DNA of 64,000 nt from Celoporthe dispersa (lineage: Eukaryota; Ascomycota; Sordariomycetes; Diaporthales; Cryphonectriaceae). The notes under the pieces were generated by a model. The model had not been told where the DNA came from. It ran no database searches and saw only the letters and a list, made by a program, of their open reading frames with translations. Made by a program: the position numbers and the translations under genes. This document shows, piece by piece, positions 44,204-57,009 of this stretch. The stretch covers positions 1,412,001 to 1,476,000 of the forward strand of contig WAID01000007.1 in assembly GCA_016584495.1 (NCBI GenBank), read 5' to 3'. Position 1 is the first letter of the stretch. Every line of letters begins with the position of its first letter.

Positions 44204-45624
44204 CGAGGCATTGGTTACGAGGATTGCCACAGCATGAAGCATGTCACTCCAAGGTTTTCCTAGCAGGCGCAAGTATTCAGTCAGATACTCAGCGCCGTTA
44301 CACGCGAGACACTGCTAATCCTAAACCGCTCTCTCGACGTTGTGATTTCTTGGCGGCAGCATGTGTCATATTCGATGTTGAATGAAGAAAGCCTCCTGCA
44401 GCCCTATATCACGGCATGCACATGGCTATTGATGCCACGCCCCTTGTCTGGTGCTTGCTATCTCGCAGCCTCAGTGTGGGGAACCTGCCGAGCCAAGATG
44501 CTCGAACGGATGGGGGGAAACGCCGCGTAAACCTTCAGCAGGTGAGGTTGAGGACGTTGTACTTGCGTGTGTCTCTCGTAATATGTTTTGAGCCAAAGAA
44601 CTCGGTGGGCAAAAGTCGACATAGAACAAGAAAAGCCCGGCGAACAGGAACCTGAAAATAACTGGCGAGCTTTCAGGTTTGGAATGTGTCTTTGGTCATT
44701 TTGAGGGGTTGAAACTGCGACCTGCGCATTGCATTGCATAAAAACAGGATTTATAAGAGCAAGACCTGCATTGGCCACTTGGGGCCTTCTTTCACATTCC
44801 CCTCGACCTTGGAAGAGTTTCTCTTTCTGCGCATCGACCATGATTAGAACTGTTCTAGATGTAGAGAAGCCTAGCCACACTAAATTTTGTACTTCCTTCG
44901 GGCGCACAGCCAGCATGAGGTCTGCTGACCGCTGCGTTCGTCCAGAAACTTTGTGTCGTGGCACCCAGTGCTGCAAGAACCGCTGTATCGCATAGAAGTA
45001 CACAGCTGCCGAGGGCAGGGGCCGGTCCATCTCTCGCACTTTCTTTCCCCCCTCTCGCCCTCACGATCTCAGACAGCAGCCCCTTTCCCCCTCGTCAGGG
45101 CTCGTCTTCTAACCTTCGAAACTGACCCATCACTTCCTCCTCCTCTTTCTTGCCATCCGCCGTCTGCACTTCAGAACTTCAGCCCCCCCGCCGATATCCT
45201 CAAGCCGCGATTACCGTCAGGAGCCTCAGCAAGCTCCCCGGTGGCCCAGCGTGCCCAGATCACCCAATAACTCCCCCAAACAGGCATAAAGCCAATGACG
45301 CCATTCTGGCTAGCGAACAAGGTGCAACTGTCGTCCTCGCGGCAAGGTCCGCTGGACCAGGGCTGATTCCAGACGATTGGGTAGAGATTAGATGTCTCAC
45401 GTCTCACGGAGTGTATCCTGTATCGTGCATCGGGAGGGATCTTGTCGAGAGAAGTCGGGTGCCAGGTGCTCGTCAGGACTGGTACGCCCACGATGCTGTC
45501 GGACAGTTGGACTTTGGGCTGTCGCCTCTATCTCGCCGCCACAACATAACCGTTGCAGCAGCGTGCCAGCTACCATGGGCTCAAGTGAAGACCATCGTGT
45601 TTGAGGAGAGGTTAGCCAGTATCT

Positions 45625-45644
45625 CCTCTCTCTCTCTCTCTCTC
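45625..45644. repeat. (CT)n microsatellite
   Basis: Ten CT units in the intergenic region before the A-T-R-R gene. Confidence 0.85.
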
Positions 45645-46599
45645 ACGGGATCATCCATCAAGGCGACAGCATTAGACCGACCGGTCAGGTCTTCTTATCC
45701 CCATCCTGGCCTGGAGCCTCTGTCCCTTCCCCTGGCGTCAGCATCCAGAACGTGGTATTGTGGCGTGGGAGAGTCGGCTCGGGTTGGCATCACAAACTCC
45801 TCAGCCAATGTCGTCCCTAGGAGGCCTAGATATCCTCGTGAAGAGCGGCAGTCGGGCGGGCGACCAAGAGGCTCGATCCCTGGCGCCTGGCCGAATGCCA
45901 CTGGCGCCCTCCACGCCCCGTCCTCCTCCCCACAGAACTCTGCGGGTCTCGGCGGGAACAGACTGGGTGGGCTCGGCGGGCTAGACTCGTTGCAGTGAGA
46001 TTTGGACATGGTTTGAATCATCGGATGGCGGAGCCGATATCGTCGCTGGGATATACTTGTTGATGTGACGTAGGGAGATAGGAAGTGTTGAGAAAGTGAG
46101 CATGTGAAATCATATATATCTATGGCTGGTCATAACTTGTGCCTCGTAGTCTGCGCCTGCTGTTCTCTCGAGAGTTTTCTTGTGTGCTCCAGATCCAACT
46201 CGTCCAAAGCCCTTCAGAGCGCGTTTTTGGTTCTTGAAGATTTTTGCGTTTCTGATCGTGGTTTCCCTTTCTGGAAACTTAAACCCTCACCAAGCTCTTG
46301 ACTCCAATTTCGGCAGGCGGCAGGGGGGTAAAGAAACGTGTTCTTAGCCGCCGTCGCCCAGTTACTCGGTTCTTTTTTTTTCTTGGAGCTTCAAAGCTCG
46401 CGATCCAGCTCATCCTTCGATCTCTTTTTTATTTACTTGGTCTTGGTGCTCTAGCAGAGACCAGAACTGTTCTGGCGGGTCGATGATCCCCAACGCCCCG
46501 TAATCCCTCAATTGCCATCCCACTATCTCATCCACCACTGTCTCTGCGCATCCGAGATACCACAGCCAACTCTATCTGCACAAACTGCTCATCCAATAC

Positions 46600-46627
46600 A
46601 TATATATATATATATGTATATATATAA
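46600..46627 (+). promoter_or_regulatory. (TA)n tract in the core promoter or leader of the A-T-R-R gene
   Basis: Alternating TATATATA...GTATATATATAAA ends about 42 bases before the ATG. It may serve as a TATA element, or simply be a microsatellite in the leader. Confidence 0.4.
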
Positions 46628-46669
46628 ACATTGTCATACTCTCTCCTAAATAATCCAGATTCCCCCAAG

Positions 46670-49600
46670 ATGGCCATCATCGACATTGACAGAGATCTGG
46701 CGGCGAGCTTCAGGCAGCAGGCCATCGCAACACCTGATGCCATCGCCTTGGAAGACAAGTCCCACACCTACACATATGCCGAGCTGGACGAGATCACGTC
46801 CAAGCTCGCCACCTCAATACGGAATCATGGAGTTGGCCGAGATGACCCAGTCGGTGTCCTCATGGGGAGGAGCGCCGACTATGTCATCGCGTGCCTGGCA
46901 GCTCTCCGAGCCGGCGGGGCATTCCTCGTCCTGGAGCTGGCATATCCCCCGGCGATGCTCTCGGGTGTCATAGACGACGCCCGTCCTAGAGTCATTGTCA
47001 CGAAACGAGAACACGTCGGCAGAATCGAGGCCGGTGTCCCGTTGATCGTCATGGACGAGCAGGGAGTCAGCAGCAATGGAACGGATGCGAGCAATATCTC
47101 GACAGACGAAGGCGACCTCGAGAAACTGGCCTTCATTTCGTACTCATCGGGCACGACGGGAAAGCCCAAGGGCATCGCAAATCCACACCGAGGTGCTGTC
47201 CGGTCGTATGATCTGAGATTCGTGCTCAGCGATCTGAAGCAGGGCGACCGAGTTGCTTGCAACGTCTTCTTCGTCTGGGAGATATTGCGCCCTCTGCTCC
47301 GGGGAGCCACCACCTTCTGCATACCGGACGAGGCTAGTTACGATCCTGTCGCGTTGGTGGACTTGCTCTCTTCGAAAAATATCACCGAGACCCTGATGAC
47401 TCCGACCTTGCTTGCGACTGTTCTGTCTCGGCATGCAAGGCTGGGAGAACGGCTGCCTGATCTGAAGACTCTCTGGTTAAGTAAGTCACTTCCCCATGCC
47501 GAAACACCACCATCGTTTATCTTGCTATATCCATCGGACTGGTCCGGGGTGTGAAATGCATTTCCGATTCCCACAAGAGACTAATCTAGAACCCACAGAC
47601 GGCGAGGTCGTCACCACTGACCTGATACTTCGCGCCACGAAAGCCCTGCCTAATACGCGCCTGATGAACTGCTACAGCGCAAGTGAGACGCATGAGATCG
47701 CCTGCGGCGATATCAAGGAGATGTTGAACGCTGAGCAGCCGTATTGCCCAGTCGGACCGCCTCTGGACCCAAAGCACACCTACGTCTTGGACGAGAACAA
47801 GAACAGGGTCGACGTTGGGGTCTCCGGAGAGCTGTTCATCGGCGGCGATCTGCTGGCCCGTGGATATCTGAATCTACCCGATACAACGGCGAAGGCATTC
47901 TTACCAGACCCGTTTGATGATACTCCCGGAGCTCGCATGTACAGGACCGGTGATATGGCCAGGATTCTTCCGTCTGGGCTTATGGAGATCACCGGTCGCG
48001 TCGGTGCCATGATCAAGCTCCGTGGCTACAGCGTGGTCCCTGGCACTGTCGAGAACGCCATTGTAAAGAACCTGGCCGTAAAGCAGTGCGCCGTTGTACC
48101 CCGAGGCGACGGCGTGGAGCGTCAACTGGTCGCCTACGTCGTGCATGACAAGGAGGCGAATGACGACCGAGATCACGTCTCGATCGACGAGGCCGGCTAC
48201 TGTCCCAAAGGCCGCCGAGCGCTGGCCGAGCACCTGGCGCACTATATGATACCGGCCCTCTGGGTTGAGCTTGATGTGCTTCCCACACACGAAGTATCTG
48301 GCAAAGTTGACCTCAAGAGCCTCCCGCCGCCCCCAGAGCCAGGCGCCCCTTCGCCGGAGGGCAAGGCCAAGGCCGATACCAACACGAAGATCAGGGCTGA
48401 ACAGATCGCGGAGCTATGGGCTGCTTGCCTGAACATCCCGCCGAGTGCGATCACCAAGGAGCACAGCTTCTTCGACCTCGGCGGCCACTCCCTCACCCTC
48501 GCAGACCTCTCAAACCGGCTGTCAAAGACGTTCGGGTTTCGGGTGCCTCTCGGGACCTTGGCTGGCGACCCGACCATTAAGGGCCATGTTGAGGCCGTTA
48601 CTGCTGCTCGCGACGGACACACAGCAGCTGTCCAGGCGGACCTTCCAGCGGTGCTGCGCGCTGACTCTGTTCTGGCTGCGGACATTCAGCCCAAGAACGC
48701 GAGGACACTCCCTCTCAGCCAGGCAAAGACCGTTCTCTTGACGGGCGTCACTGGCTTCTTGGGGGCTTTCCTGTTGAATTCGCTCATCGAGAGCACTGAG
48801 GCAGACATCATCTGCATTGTGCGTTTCAATGACCCCATCGACGACCAGACCTCTGCGGGAATGGCACGGCTGCGAAAGAACCTCACCGAGCTGGGCCTGT
48901 GGGACGACTCCATCATCGACCGCGTCGAGATCCTCCCAGCCAATCTGTCCAGGAAACGCCTGGGACTCGCACCCGATCAGTTTGAGGAACTAGCCTCCCG
49001 AGTCGATGTTGTGATCCACGCAGCGGCAACTGTCAACCTGGTGTACCCGTATGCAGCATTGCGCGCTCCGAACGTGGGCGGCACCCGCGAGATACTACGC
49101 CTGGCTTGTCTCGCTGGAGCACCTGTTCATCACGTGTCGACCAATGGCGTCCTGCCACCTTCTCGGGACGGCTGGTCGGAAGATACTATTATCGACGTGG
49201 ATGAGGTACCGGCGCGCCTGCACGATGGCTACAGCCAGACCAAATGGGTGGCAGAACAACTCGTTATCGAAGCAAACCGCCGGGGTCTGCCGACGAGAAT
49301 CTACCGCCCAGGAACCATCAGCGGCCACAGCAAGTCCGGCGCTACCAATGCGTGGGATCTGTTGACGGCCATGATTGTCGAGTCTATGCAGATCGGGTAT
49401 GCTCCAGACATCGAGGGCTGGCTCGTAGAGATGACCCCGGTCGACTTTGTGAGCAAGGCCATCACGACGCTGGCGGACCACCAAGACATGACGCAGCGCA
49501 TCTTCCACCTGGGAGATCCCGCGCCTATCTGTGCCAATGACGTCTTCAGCTATCTCGACCAATTAGGTTTCGGTACGGAAAAGCTTGCCTTCGAAAAGTG

Positions 49601-50627
49601 GGCTGCTCTGTGGAAGCAGAAGAGGGGCTCCGGGCGCTGGGGAGAGGGATCTTTCACGGTCGACATCCTGCGCTCTGGCATGCCAACCGCCGATTACGTC
49701 CGGGAGGTCACAGTTCTGAGCGACTCTAAGACCCGGCCTGTCCTGGAAGACGTGTTTGGCGTCCAACGGCCCAAGATCGACGACAAGTTGCTTCGGACGT
49801 ACACGAGACACTTCTACGCCCGCGGTTGGCTTCCCCGCCCCCCTCGCAAGGCAGACAAGATGGCCACACAAGTCAAACCCCGCGGACCCCTCGCCGGAAA
49901 GGTCGCCGTCGTCACGGGTGCATCGTCTGGTATCGGCGCCGCAGTGGCTGCTGCACTGGCCGCAGAGGGCGCGGACGTTGCCATCGCAGCAAGGCGGGTC
50001 CAGGCTCTGGACTCCCTCAAGTCCAAGATCATCTCGACATCAGGCGTGAAGGTCCTGGCCCAGGCAACGGACGTCACGGACCGGAGTCAAGTGGAGGCCC
50101 TCATCAGGACCACCGAGGAGACCCTTGGCCCCGTCGACATACTGGTAGCGTGTGCAGGTGTCATGTACTTCACCCTCATGAAGAACGTCCATGTCGACGA
50201 GTGGGAGCGCACAGTCGATGTGAACTGCAAGGGCCTCCTTCACAGCCTCTCCTCCACGGTCCCGTCGATGCTGGCCCGCGGCGGGGGTCACATCGTCGCC
50301 ATCAGCTCGGACGCAGGACGCAAGGTCTTCCCCGGCCTGGGAGTGTACTCTGCGTCTAAGTTCTTCGTCGAGGGCACGCTGCAGGCACTGCGTGTGGAGA
50401 CAGCGGGCACAGGGCTGCGGGTCACCAGCGTCCAGCCGGGCAACGTAGCCACGGAGCTGCTGAGCATGTCGACGGACCAGGAAGCCGTTAAGAAGTATGG
50501 CGAGCCGTCCGGGGCCAAGGTCCTGGATGCCGAGGACGTTGCCGGGGCCATTGTGTATGCTGTTACGAGACCGGAGCACGTGGCTGTCAATGAGGTGCTG
50601 ATCGAGCCGAGGGATGAGCCGATCTAA
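46670..50627 (+). CDS. NRPS-like reductase A-T-R-SDR, probable glycine betaine reductase (ATRR type)
   Basis: Exons 46670-47480 and 47599-50627; 1279 aa. Domains in order: adenylation (about 1-540; SYSSGTTGKPKG, MYRTGDMAR, ITGRVGAMIKLRGYSV, HEVSGKVDL with the A10 Lys), thiolation (FFDLGGHSLTLADL, Ser for phosphopantetheine, about residue 605), thioester reductase (TVLLTGVTGFLGAFLL ... HVSTNG ... YSQTKWVAEQL, about 680-1060), and a C-terminal classical SDR (VVTGASSGIGAAVAAAL ... ISSDAGRK ... YSASKFFVEG, about 1070-1279). This is the architecture of the ascomycete NPS10-like enzymes and of the Aspergillus ATRR that activates glycine betaine and reduces it in two steps to choline. In the A domain the usual FDxSxWE motif reads NVFFVWE, so the amine-binding Asp is missing, which suits a substrate without a free amine. 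Substrate is inferred. It ends in tandem stops TAA-TGA. Confidence 0.88.
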
Positions 50628-51252
50628 TGACGGGACGCGAGACGAGGATACACAAGACAGGACAAGACAGGTTAGAGACGATAGATTGCAACATGCTGCA
50701 GCGTATGCACCCATGTGAATACACGGTAATACTCTCCTAGAGCGGCTGCCGCCTCGAGGCCCTTGGAGACAAAAAGTCATCCTCGAGAGGTCAGGTACCT
50801 GGTGGATGGCCACCGACATGATATAGATTCGGGGTTTCTTTCGCTGAAGTTTCTAGCGGGAAGATGGCAAGCCACCATCGTGTGTACATGGCATCTCGTC
50901 TCCGTGAGAGTAATGCTGCCTATACAGGAATCCATTCGTCCTGGCTGTGGAAGGACCGTCTCGAGAAATGTCCACAGATCTTCTCGGCTCCTAAGAAGTC
51001 CTGAGCCAAGTTTCAGAGTCAACAGTCTATTATGAGAAAATTCGGAGAGAAAGGTTGGTCAGGGTGACAGGACTCCTAAAGACTAAGAAAGGCCTTGCTC
51101 AGCCTCGGTATCCGACACTCAGAGCCCCCGCACCTGAACGACGACGACCACAACAACCTGTTCAGAGCTCGAACATGACGATACGCTAACATCCTCACCC
51201 GCTGTTTTTTCTTCTTCTTCTTCTTCTTCTTCTTCTTCCTTAACCTTCCAGC
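50628..51252. other. Intergenic region
   Basis: Terminator of the A-T-R-R gene and promoter of the next gene, the latter with a (TTC)n tract (51209-51238) directly upstream of the start. Confidence 0.5.
51209..51238. repeat. (CTT)n microsatellite at the core promoter
   Basis: Ten CTT units ending 14 bases before the SDR start codon; a pyrimidine tract of this sort is typical of fungal start regions. Confidence 0.85.
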
Positions 51253-51748
51253 ATGACATACAAGGTTCTTCTCCTGGGCGCGACGGGCTACCTCGGCGGC
51301 ACGGTCCTCACAGATCTCGAACGTGCCGGCGGCGACTTTGATATCACCTGCGTTGTGAGGCCTGAGAGGGAAGCATGTATGAGAGGGCGAAGGACCAGAT
51401 TGCTGGTGGTAAGCACGTTGCGTTTCTTGGCCTTCAAGGGGTGAACGCTGATTTTCTTTTTTCTTCTTCCTTTTTTGTTCTTCCTTCTCTTCCTCCTTGG
51501 CAACAGAGTTTCTAGGCGCGAAGGATAATCATACCAAGATGTTCTTGTTTTTTTACATGAATACAGCTTCTTTTGAGTTCTCCTAGCTAAAATTCAGACA
51601 CAAACACCCCCCCAACCCAACAATAGGCCTCGCACGATGAGCTTGCCAAGATAGAAGATGCCTGCGCAGAGGTGGATGTCGCCATCAACGCCGCCACCTC
51701 AGACGATCTCGACCTCACTAGGGTGATCAATCGAGGCCTGGCGAGGGA

Positions 51749-51781
<33 letters not shown>

Positions 51782-52684
51782 AGGGCGTCCTGGTTCACAT
51801 CTCGGGCACGCAGCTGATCGAGTCGGCACCGACGGGCAGGCTGGAGGACGTGCCCAGGTATGACGACCTGGACACCGATCAGATCAGGTCTATACCTGAC
51901 AGCGCGGTGCACCGGCTGATTGATGTCGAGTATGTTGTGAAGTACTGTTTTTGTTGTTGTGCAGAGGGAAGAAGAAACAGAGCCTCCCTCCTCTTGTCCT
52001 TCTTGTTCTTCTCCCTACTTACTACCTTATACAGGGTCGCCAGGGCGGACCTGGCAGGCGAGATCACAGCATCCATCATCTGCCCAGGCGTCATCTTCGG
52101 GCGCGGGTCAGGCCCGCACAAGACCATCTCGTCGCCGTTTCCCAACCTCGTCCGCCTGGCGCTGCGCAACAGGCGCGTCACCTATGCCGGCGAGGGCACC
52201 AACATCTGGGCACACGTGCAGATCCAGGACGTCTCGGACCTGATCCTGCGGTCTGTCAGGCATAACCTTGCTGCTGATGCAAAGCCGGCTGGGTTCGAGA
52301 GGTTCTACTTGTATGTACTCCTCTTTTTTCTTCTTCTTCTTTTTTCCCTCTTACTTCTTTTTACACGCGGGCCTATTCTTTCTCAAGGTTAACACTCCCC
52401 TCCCCCTCCCCCCCTCCTCCAGCGCTGAGAACGGCGAGCACCAGAAGCTCGACCTGTGCACCAAGATGGCCTCGGTCCTCCACGCCAGCGGTGCCGCCGT
52501 CGAGGACGCCACGCCCGTGTCGGTGCCGGTGGACAGCCCCCAGGCGCCGAGCTGGGCCAACAGGACGACGGCGCGGTGCTGGGCCAACAGGGCGAGGCGG
52601 GAGCTTGGGTGGCGGCCGGCGGTGCTGCTGGAGGAGGATGTGCTGGAGGCGGAGGTGCTTGACATCCTGTCGGCTGTGGGCTAG
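51253..52684 (+). CDS. Atypical extended-SDR NAD(P)-binding protein (epimerase-like; frame broken)
   Basis: Exons 51253-51440, 51627-51929, 52035-52310, 52423-52684 (all GT-AG); restored length about 342 aa. Rossmann motif GATGYLGG at residue 9, then DVAINAATSDDLDLTRVI, VLVHISGTQLIES, SIICPGVIFGRGSGP, and a C-terminus RARRELGWRPAVLLEEDV typical of nucleoside-diphosphate-sugar epimerase relatives of yeast YLL056C. Two frame changes: near 51368-51374, before MYERAKDQIAGGKHVAFLG, and within a (CAG)9 run at 51753-51779. Before the second break the frame codes polyglutamine; after it RKGVLVHISG. Substrate unknown. It lies 625 bases downstream of the A-T-R-R gene on the same strand, but nothing else ties the two. 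Confidence 0.75.
51753..51779 (+). repeat. (CAG)9 trinucleotide repeat inside the SDR gene
   Basis: Nine perfect CAG units in a loop region of the protein, at the same place as an apparent frame change. Confidence 0.9.
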
Positions 52685-55458
52685 ATTCCCTACGTTGCAG
52701 GTGAGGGCCGGGATGGAAGGTCCAGGTCGGCCATCATCGTCTTGATCGCCTTGATTAAGCGTGCAGGACATGTCTCGCCCGGTATGTGCCATGCATCACC
52801 GTACGGCATCTACGATCGGGTCCCCATACTGTGCAGATAGAAAACTGCTTCATGCGTTCGAGCCCAGCTGTCTCCACCGGGTCAACAACCTTCAGGCCCC
52901 TGGCGATGCACAGACTGCACAGACGAACGCGTCGTCAACCTCTCTCTCCGGGCCTGGGCCCACCCCGCGGGGATTGCATCTTGGTGGTATCCAGTAAGGT
53001 ATGCTATCTCATGAGGTTCGCCCGCCCTGGAAACATCTCTGCCCCCAGTTACATGTCTGTCCTACGCGGCAATTCGGAGGGGTGCTGACTGGAGCCCCCA
53101 CCCGACCGGGTCCTCCACGATCCGTTTTGTCTCCTCTTCTTCTCTCTCCCAGATACAACGTAGTATTATGCGCAAGCATGCCCCGTCCCTGCTGTGGGTT
53201 CTTGGTCGGGGCGGACTACCTACTACCAGGGGGGATCCACGACGATGGGGTTTCCCGTTGGGATGGAATGGAAACATGCCCGGGGTTGTGTGTGTGTGTG
53301 TGTCTCTCTCTCTCTCTTGCTTGTCGACCAGGATAACCCATCCAGGTGTGATCATCACATACTCCTGTGGTACCATAGTACTGTGTAAGTAGTAAGTTCA
53401 TGCGTGCTCGAGGAGAGAGTGCCTCTTTGTCAGCTGTCAGGTGGGCGGGTGTGTTTGCACGGGCATCCGGGTGGCCGTGGCCGAGGGAGACAACCCGGCT
53501 TTGCGATCCTATAAGATAGGATCATATTACCATAGTACTATTATGGTGGGCAGCTTGCAGATGTTCGAGAAGGTGGGAAGAAGAAATGAGAAGAAGAGAA
53601 AGAAGGAGAGAGAGAAAGAAAGAAAGAAAAAAAGTCGACACTAGTACTCGGACGTATTACCACGTATAGAGAGCCATGCCTTTATTTTCTTCTCTCTCTC
53701 CATCCTTCGTGTCGGAGCACAGACGTGTCCATCATTTCGAACCCTGCCCCTCTCCCTCTCTCCTTCTCCCTCTCTCCTTGTCTCTCTTCCCGTCTTCCCC
53801 AACAAACCATACCTACAGCCTTGTCGACGAGTACCGAGACACCCATGCCCTTGACTGGTGAACGGGACAGTCCCTCCCCTGTTCCCCTCCAGATCCACCG
53901 CTCTCGAAAGGGCCGATGTCTGGCGATCTCTCCCTCCTTCTTCCTCTTTCTGTTCCTCCCTCCATCTCTCCTGGCGATGGTCACCAGCCCCCCCCCCCCG
54001 AGGATGACAGCTCTGTGGAGACCCGAGCGCGAGGGTTACAGTGCTACCGATGGGTGTAAGAAAAGGTCCGGAGGAAAGGTAAGGGCGAGGACAAGGTTCT
54101 CTTGTCGCTGCAGGTGGGGCGGGAGAGAGATGAGAGGTCAACATGGAAGACGAGGGCAGCGTCTCAGGCATGGCTTCTCGTGCCCGCCCCAGAGCTGATG
54201 TTGTGCCTTCTCGCTGTTTTTTTCTCCCTGACAGGCAGGGCTCCCCGAGGCCAAGGCTAGCCCTACAAGGGAAGGAGTATCGTCGTAACTCTAATTTACC
54301 TTTTTTTTTCTCTTTCTGTCCTTCCTATGTTTCCTTTTTCTCCGTCTTTCTCCCTTGCCCTGGTCGCACTCTCTTTCTGTCTTTTGACTTTCGCCTCTGG
54401 ATTCCTGAAATGAGCCCTACCACTCTGCCGGGAACGTGGAAAAACATGGCGACCACATGGCGACAGATCGGCTGGGCGGGCCTGTGCCAGGGGGGAGGGG
54501 AAGAGATCCAGGCAGGCCCAGCCCCGGCGTGGCGTTGCCTTGGGTCCTGCATATCATAATTTCCTCCTCGCTGCCCAGCGCGGCTCGCGGGCTGCTTCAC
54601 CACACGATACTACTCTCTCTACTCGCAACCAGCTTGGCAGCACTCCCAGGAAGGGGGGGAGAGGACCGGTGTGACGAGCTGCTACCTCGCGACACTGATA
54701 GTGCGAGAATATCAGGACGACGACAAGAGGGCGCGGCCTAGGCTCATGTCGTCCCATATGCACGAGAGATGACCAGAAAGGGGGTCCTCTTGGGGCGCGA
54801 GCAGCCACCATCGATGCAGGAGGCAGATGGGGTGGGAAGAGATGTGACATGGGGTGTGCAGGTACGCACTAGCAAGGCTCGCTCACCTCATTTCCTGTCG
54901 AAAAGAGAGGGAAAACGTACGTGATCGCGGCGGACCGGCTCGCCGGGTAGCCCTGGCCTCTCCAGACGTGAGATTTTATCTGCTCCGCAGCCCAGACAGG
55001 CAGGGTGCCTGGTTCCCCCCCCGGCATGGATGAGCCGCTCGTCTCCATCCAACCAGCGTTGTTCCGATCATTTTTGTCTCACAGCACACAGGCGAGACAT
55101 GCATGCACCCATGCAACCAAAAACACATCCCACCCATCATCAGCCCTACTCGACAAAAAGTCTGGGTTCCTGCTCTGTTGGCTCGGCGGCGGGTCCCTCC
55201 GGGTCGAGACGTGGGATGGACGTGATGGCCTCGTCTTTAGACGTCTGAGGATCTGCACCCCGTCCGTCCTGGCAGCACTCAGCTCTCCTCCCCTCCCCCC
55301 CCTCCTCAGGCATGCTGGTGTCTGGCGCGGTGGACACCACCACATGAAGCTGAAAAGCTCCGGCATCCGACATCGTATTATGCACAGGGGCGGGCTGGTT
55401 GCTACTACTGCTACTACTATTACCTCCACCGCAGCGGGAGCCCGGTCGAGTCCTCATC

Positions 55459-55471
55459 ATAGTATTACTAT
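55459..55471. repeat. Perfect short palindrome ATAGTA-T-TACTAT
   Basis: 13-base inverted repeat with a one-base centre. Related AGTACTA elements occur at 53530-53546, 57810, 59690, 60735, 61567 and 63612. Confidence 0.6.
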
Positions 55472-56978
55472 CGAGCTAGCTCTCGAGTGTGTGAGGTCAG
55501 CAGCTAGTGCGAGGCAGTGATAGTGATCGTCGAAACATTAGCCTCGTGAATGTGAACCGTGGTGTCGTCCAGGGTGGTCTCGAACTTCTTTTCCCTCCCT
55601 CTGGCCGGTGGACTTTTCGCTTCGACGGAACTCGCTCGTGAGGGTTTCAGGCCGGGGAGTTCTTTTGAGGAAAATGATCTCCCTCTCCCCACTTCCCTCT
55701 CTCCGTCATTCCAGGGCTGAAGGAATCCTGGAGGCATACTATCGTGAATTTTACTGTGGGTGTGTCTGATCACAGCCGGGGCCGTGCGGATGCTGTCTCG
55801 TGCCGGTGTGCCGGGGAAAAAAGAAAGAAGGAAAAAAAAAAAAAGGAGGAGGGGGGGGGGAAGCAAAGAGAGGGTAAAGATCTGCGTACATAGTCTGTTA
55901 ATGGTTCCTTCTGTCTATGCACGTATCTGTCTGATCTCGAGAACCACAAGACGGCTGGACAGCATGACGGGTGATCTCTAGAGAGTGAGAGAGTACGCCT
56001 CCGCTGGCCGCCTCGGCGAACCCGACATCGCATCTCTCTTTTTCTCTCCCTCCTCCTGAGCGCGTTCCCCCTCTCCACGCGAGATAAATAGCAGGGACCA
56101 TGGGCCCCGACGCGCGCAGGATCGTCAACCCTGTGCTGTGCTGCGTATCGTCTCTGCATCGTGGGTCGCGAGGGAGGGGGAGAGGAACGTGGCTGTCGGC
56201 CAGCTAGCCATACCCGGGCTGGGCCCTGGAGCGCAGCGGCAACCGCACCCACGGGCTCGTGCCTGTGAGCACTTTGAGGGCATCTCGGGTTGCCGCGGGA
56301 CAGAGGGCATGTCAGGATCACGTAGCTGCCTTGTCATTACGTACAAGTGGCACATCTACACACACCCCGTCGGCTGACCAGCGTCGCCCTCCGCGGTCTC
56401 TTCGAGGCAAATCAAACCATCTTGAAACTCTGGCCGCACGTATATAAGGTACAGGAAGTATGTGGTTCTGGTGTCTGGGCAATAAAGTATCACACTACGA
56501 TGTATGTAGCAAGGAGAGGATGTGTGTGTGTGTGTGTGTGAAGATACACATCGGCGATATCGCAGATTGGCATTCCGTCGCTGATGACAAGGCGTCAGCA
56601 AAGGGACCACCCACCATGCCTGGGCTCATTCGACACACCCCCAGGACACCCTGAAATCGTTGACCTTGCCCCATTCCCGGTCCCTGCATCGTTCTCGGAA
56701 CACCTATCCAGACCCAGCTAGATCACCCGGCACGGCTTGTGGGGTGGGGAGGAGGAGGAGGAGAGAGTAAAGTTGATCGAATTACTGGGACGTGGATATG
56801 CCCTGATGATCTAATTACTGCTTGGTCAGGAGAGAGAGTGTGTGTGTGCGGTGAATCTTTTTCGTAGAGAAGGGAAAGAAAGAAGAAAGAAAAAAAAAGA
56901 GTACAGAACTTCGATGCAACAGGAGATCGAGACTCGCAGTCTGATGGCGAGAGAGAGGGGGAGAGCACGCACGCACAA

Positions 56979-57009
<31 letters not shown>

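Larger units (their letters stand above)
44204..46669. other. Intergenic region upstream of the A-T-R-R gene
   Basis: 2.5 kb. The largest frame is 282 codons (45150-45998, +) with no domain I recognise and a CT microsatellite inside it; a minus frame at 45171-45491 has some aromatic-rich text (NLYPIVWNQPWSSGP) that could be a relic of a coding gene. Neither is called. A (TA)n tract lies just before the next gene. Confidence 0.4.

Noticed and set aside
45150..45998. 282-codon plus-strand frame before the A-T-R-R gene
   Set aside because: No recognisable domain, contains a CT microsatellite, no intron pattern and no start context; possibly a relic but not supportable.
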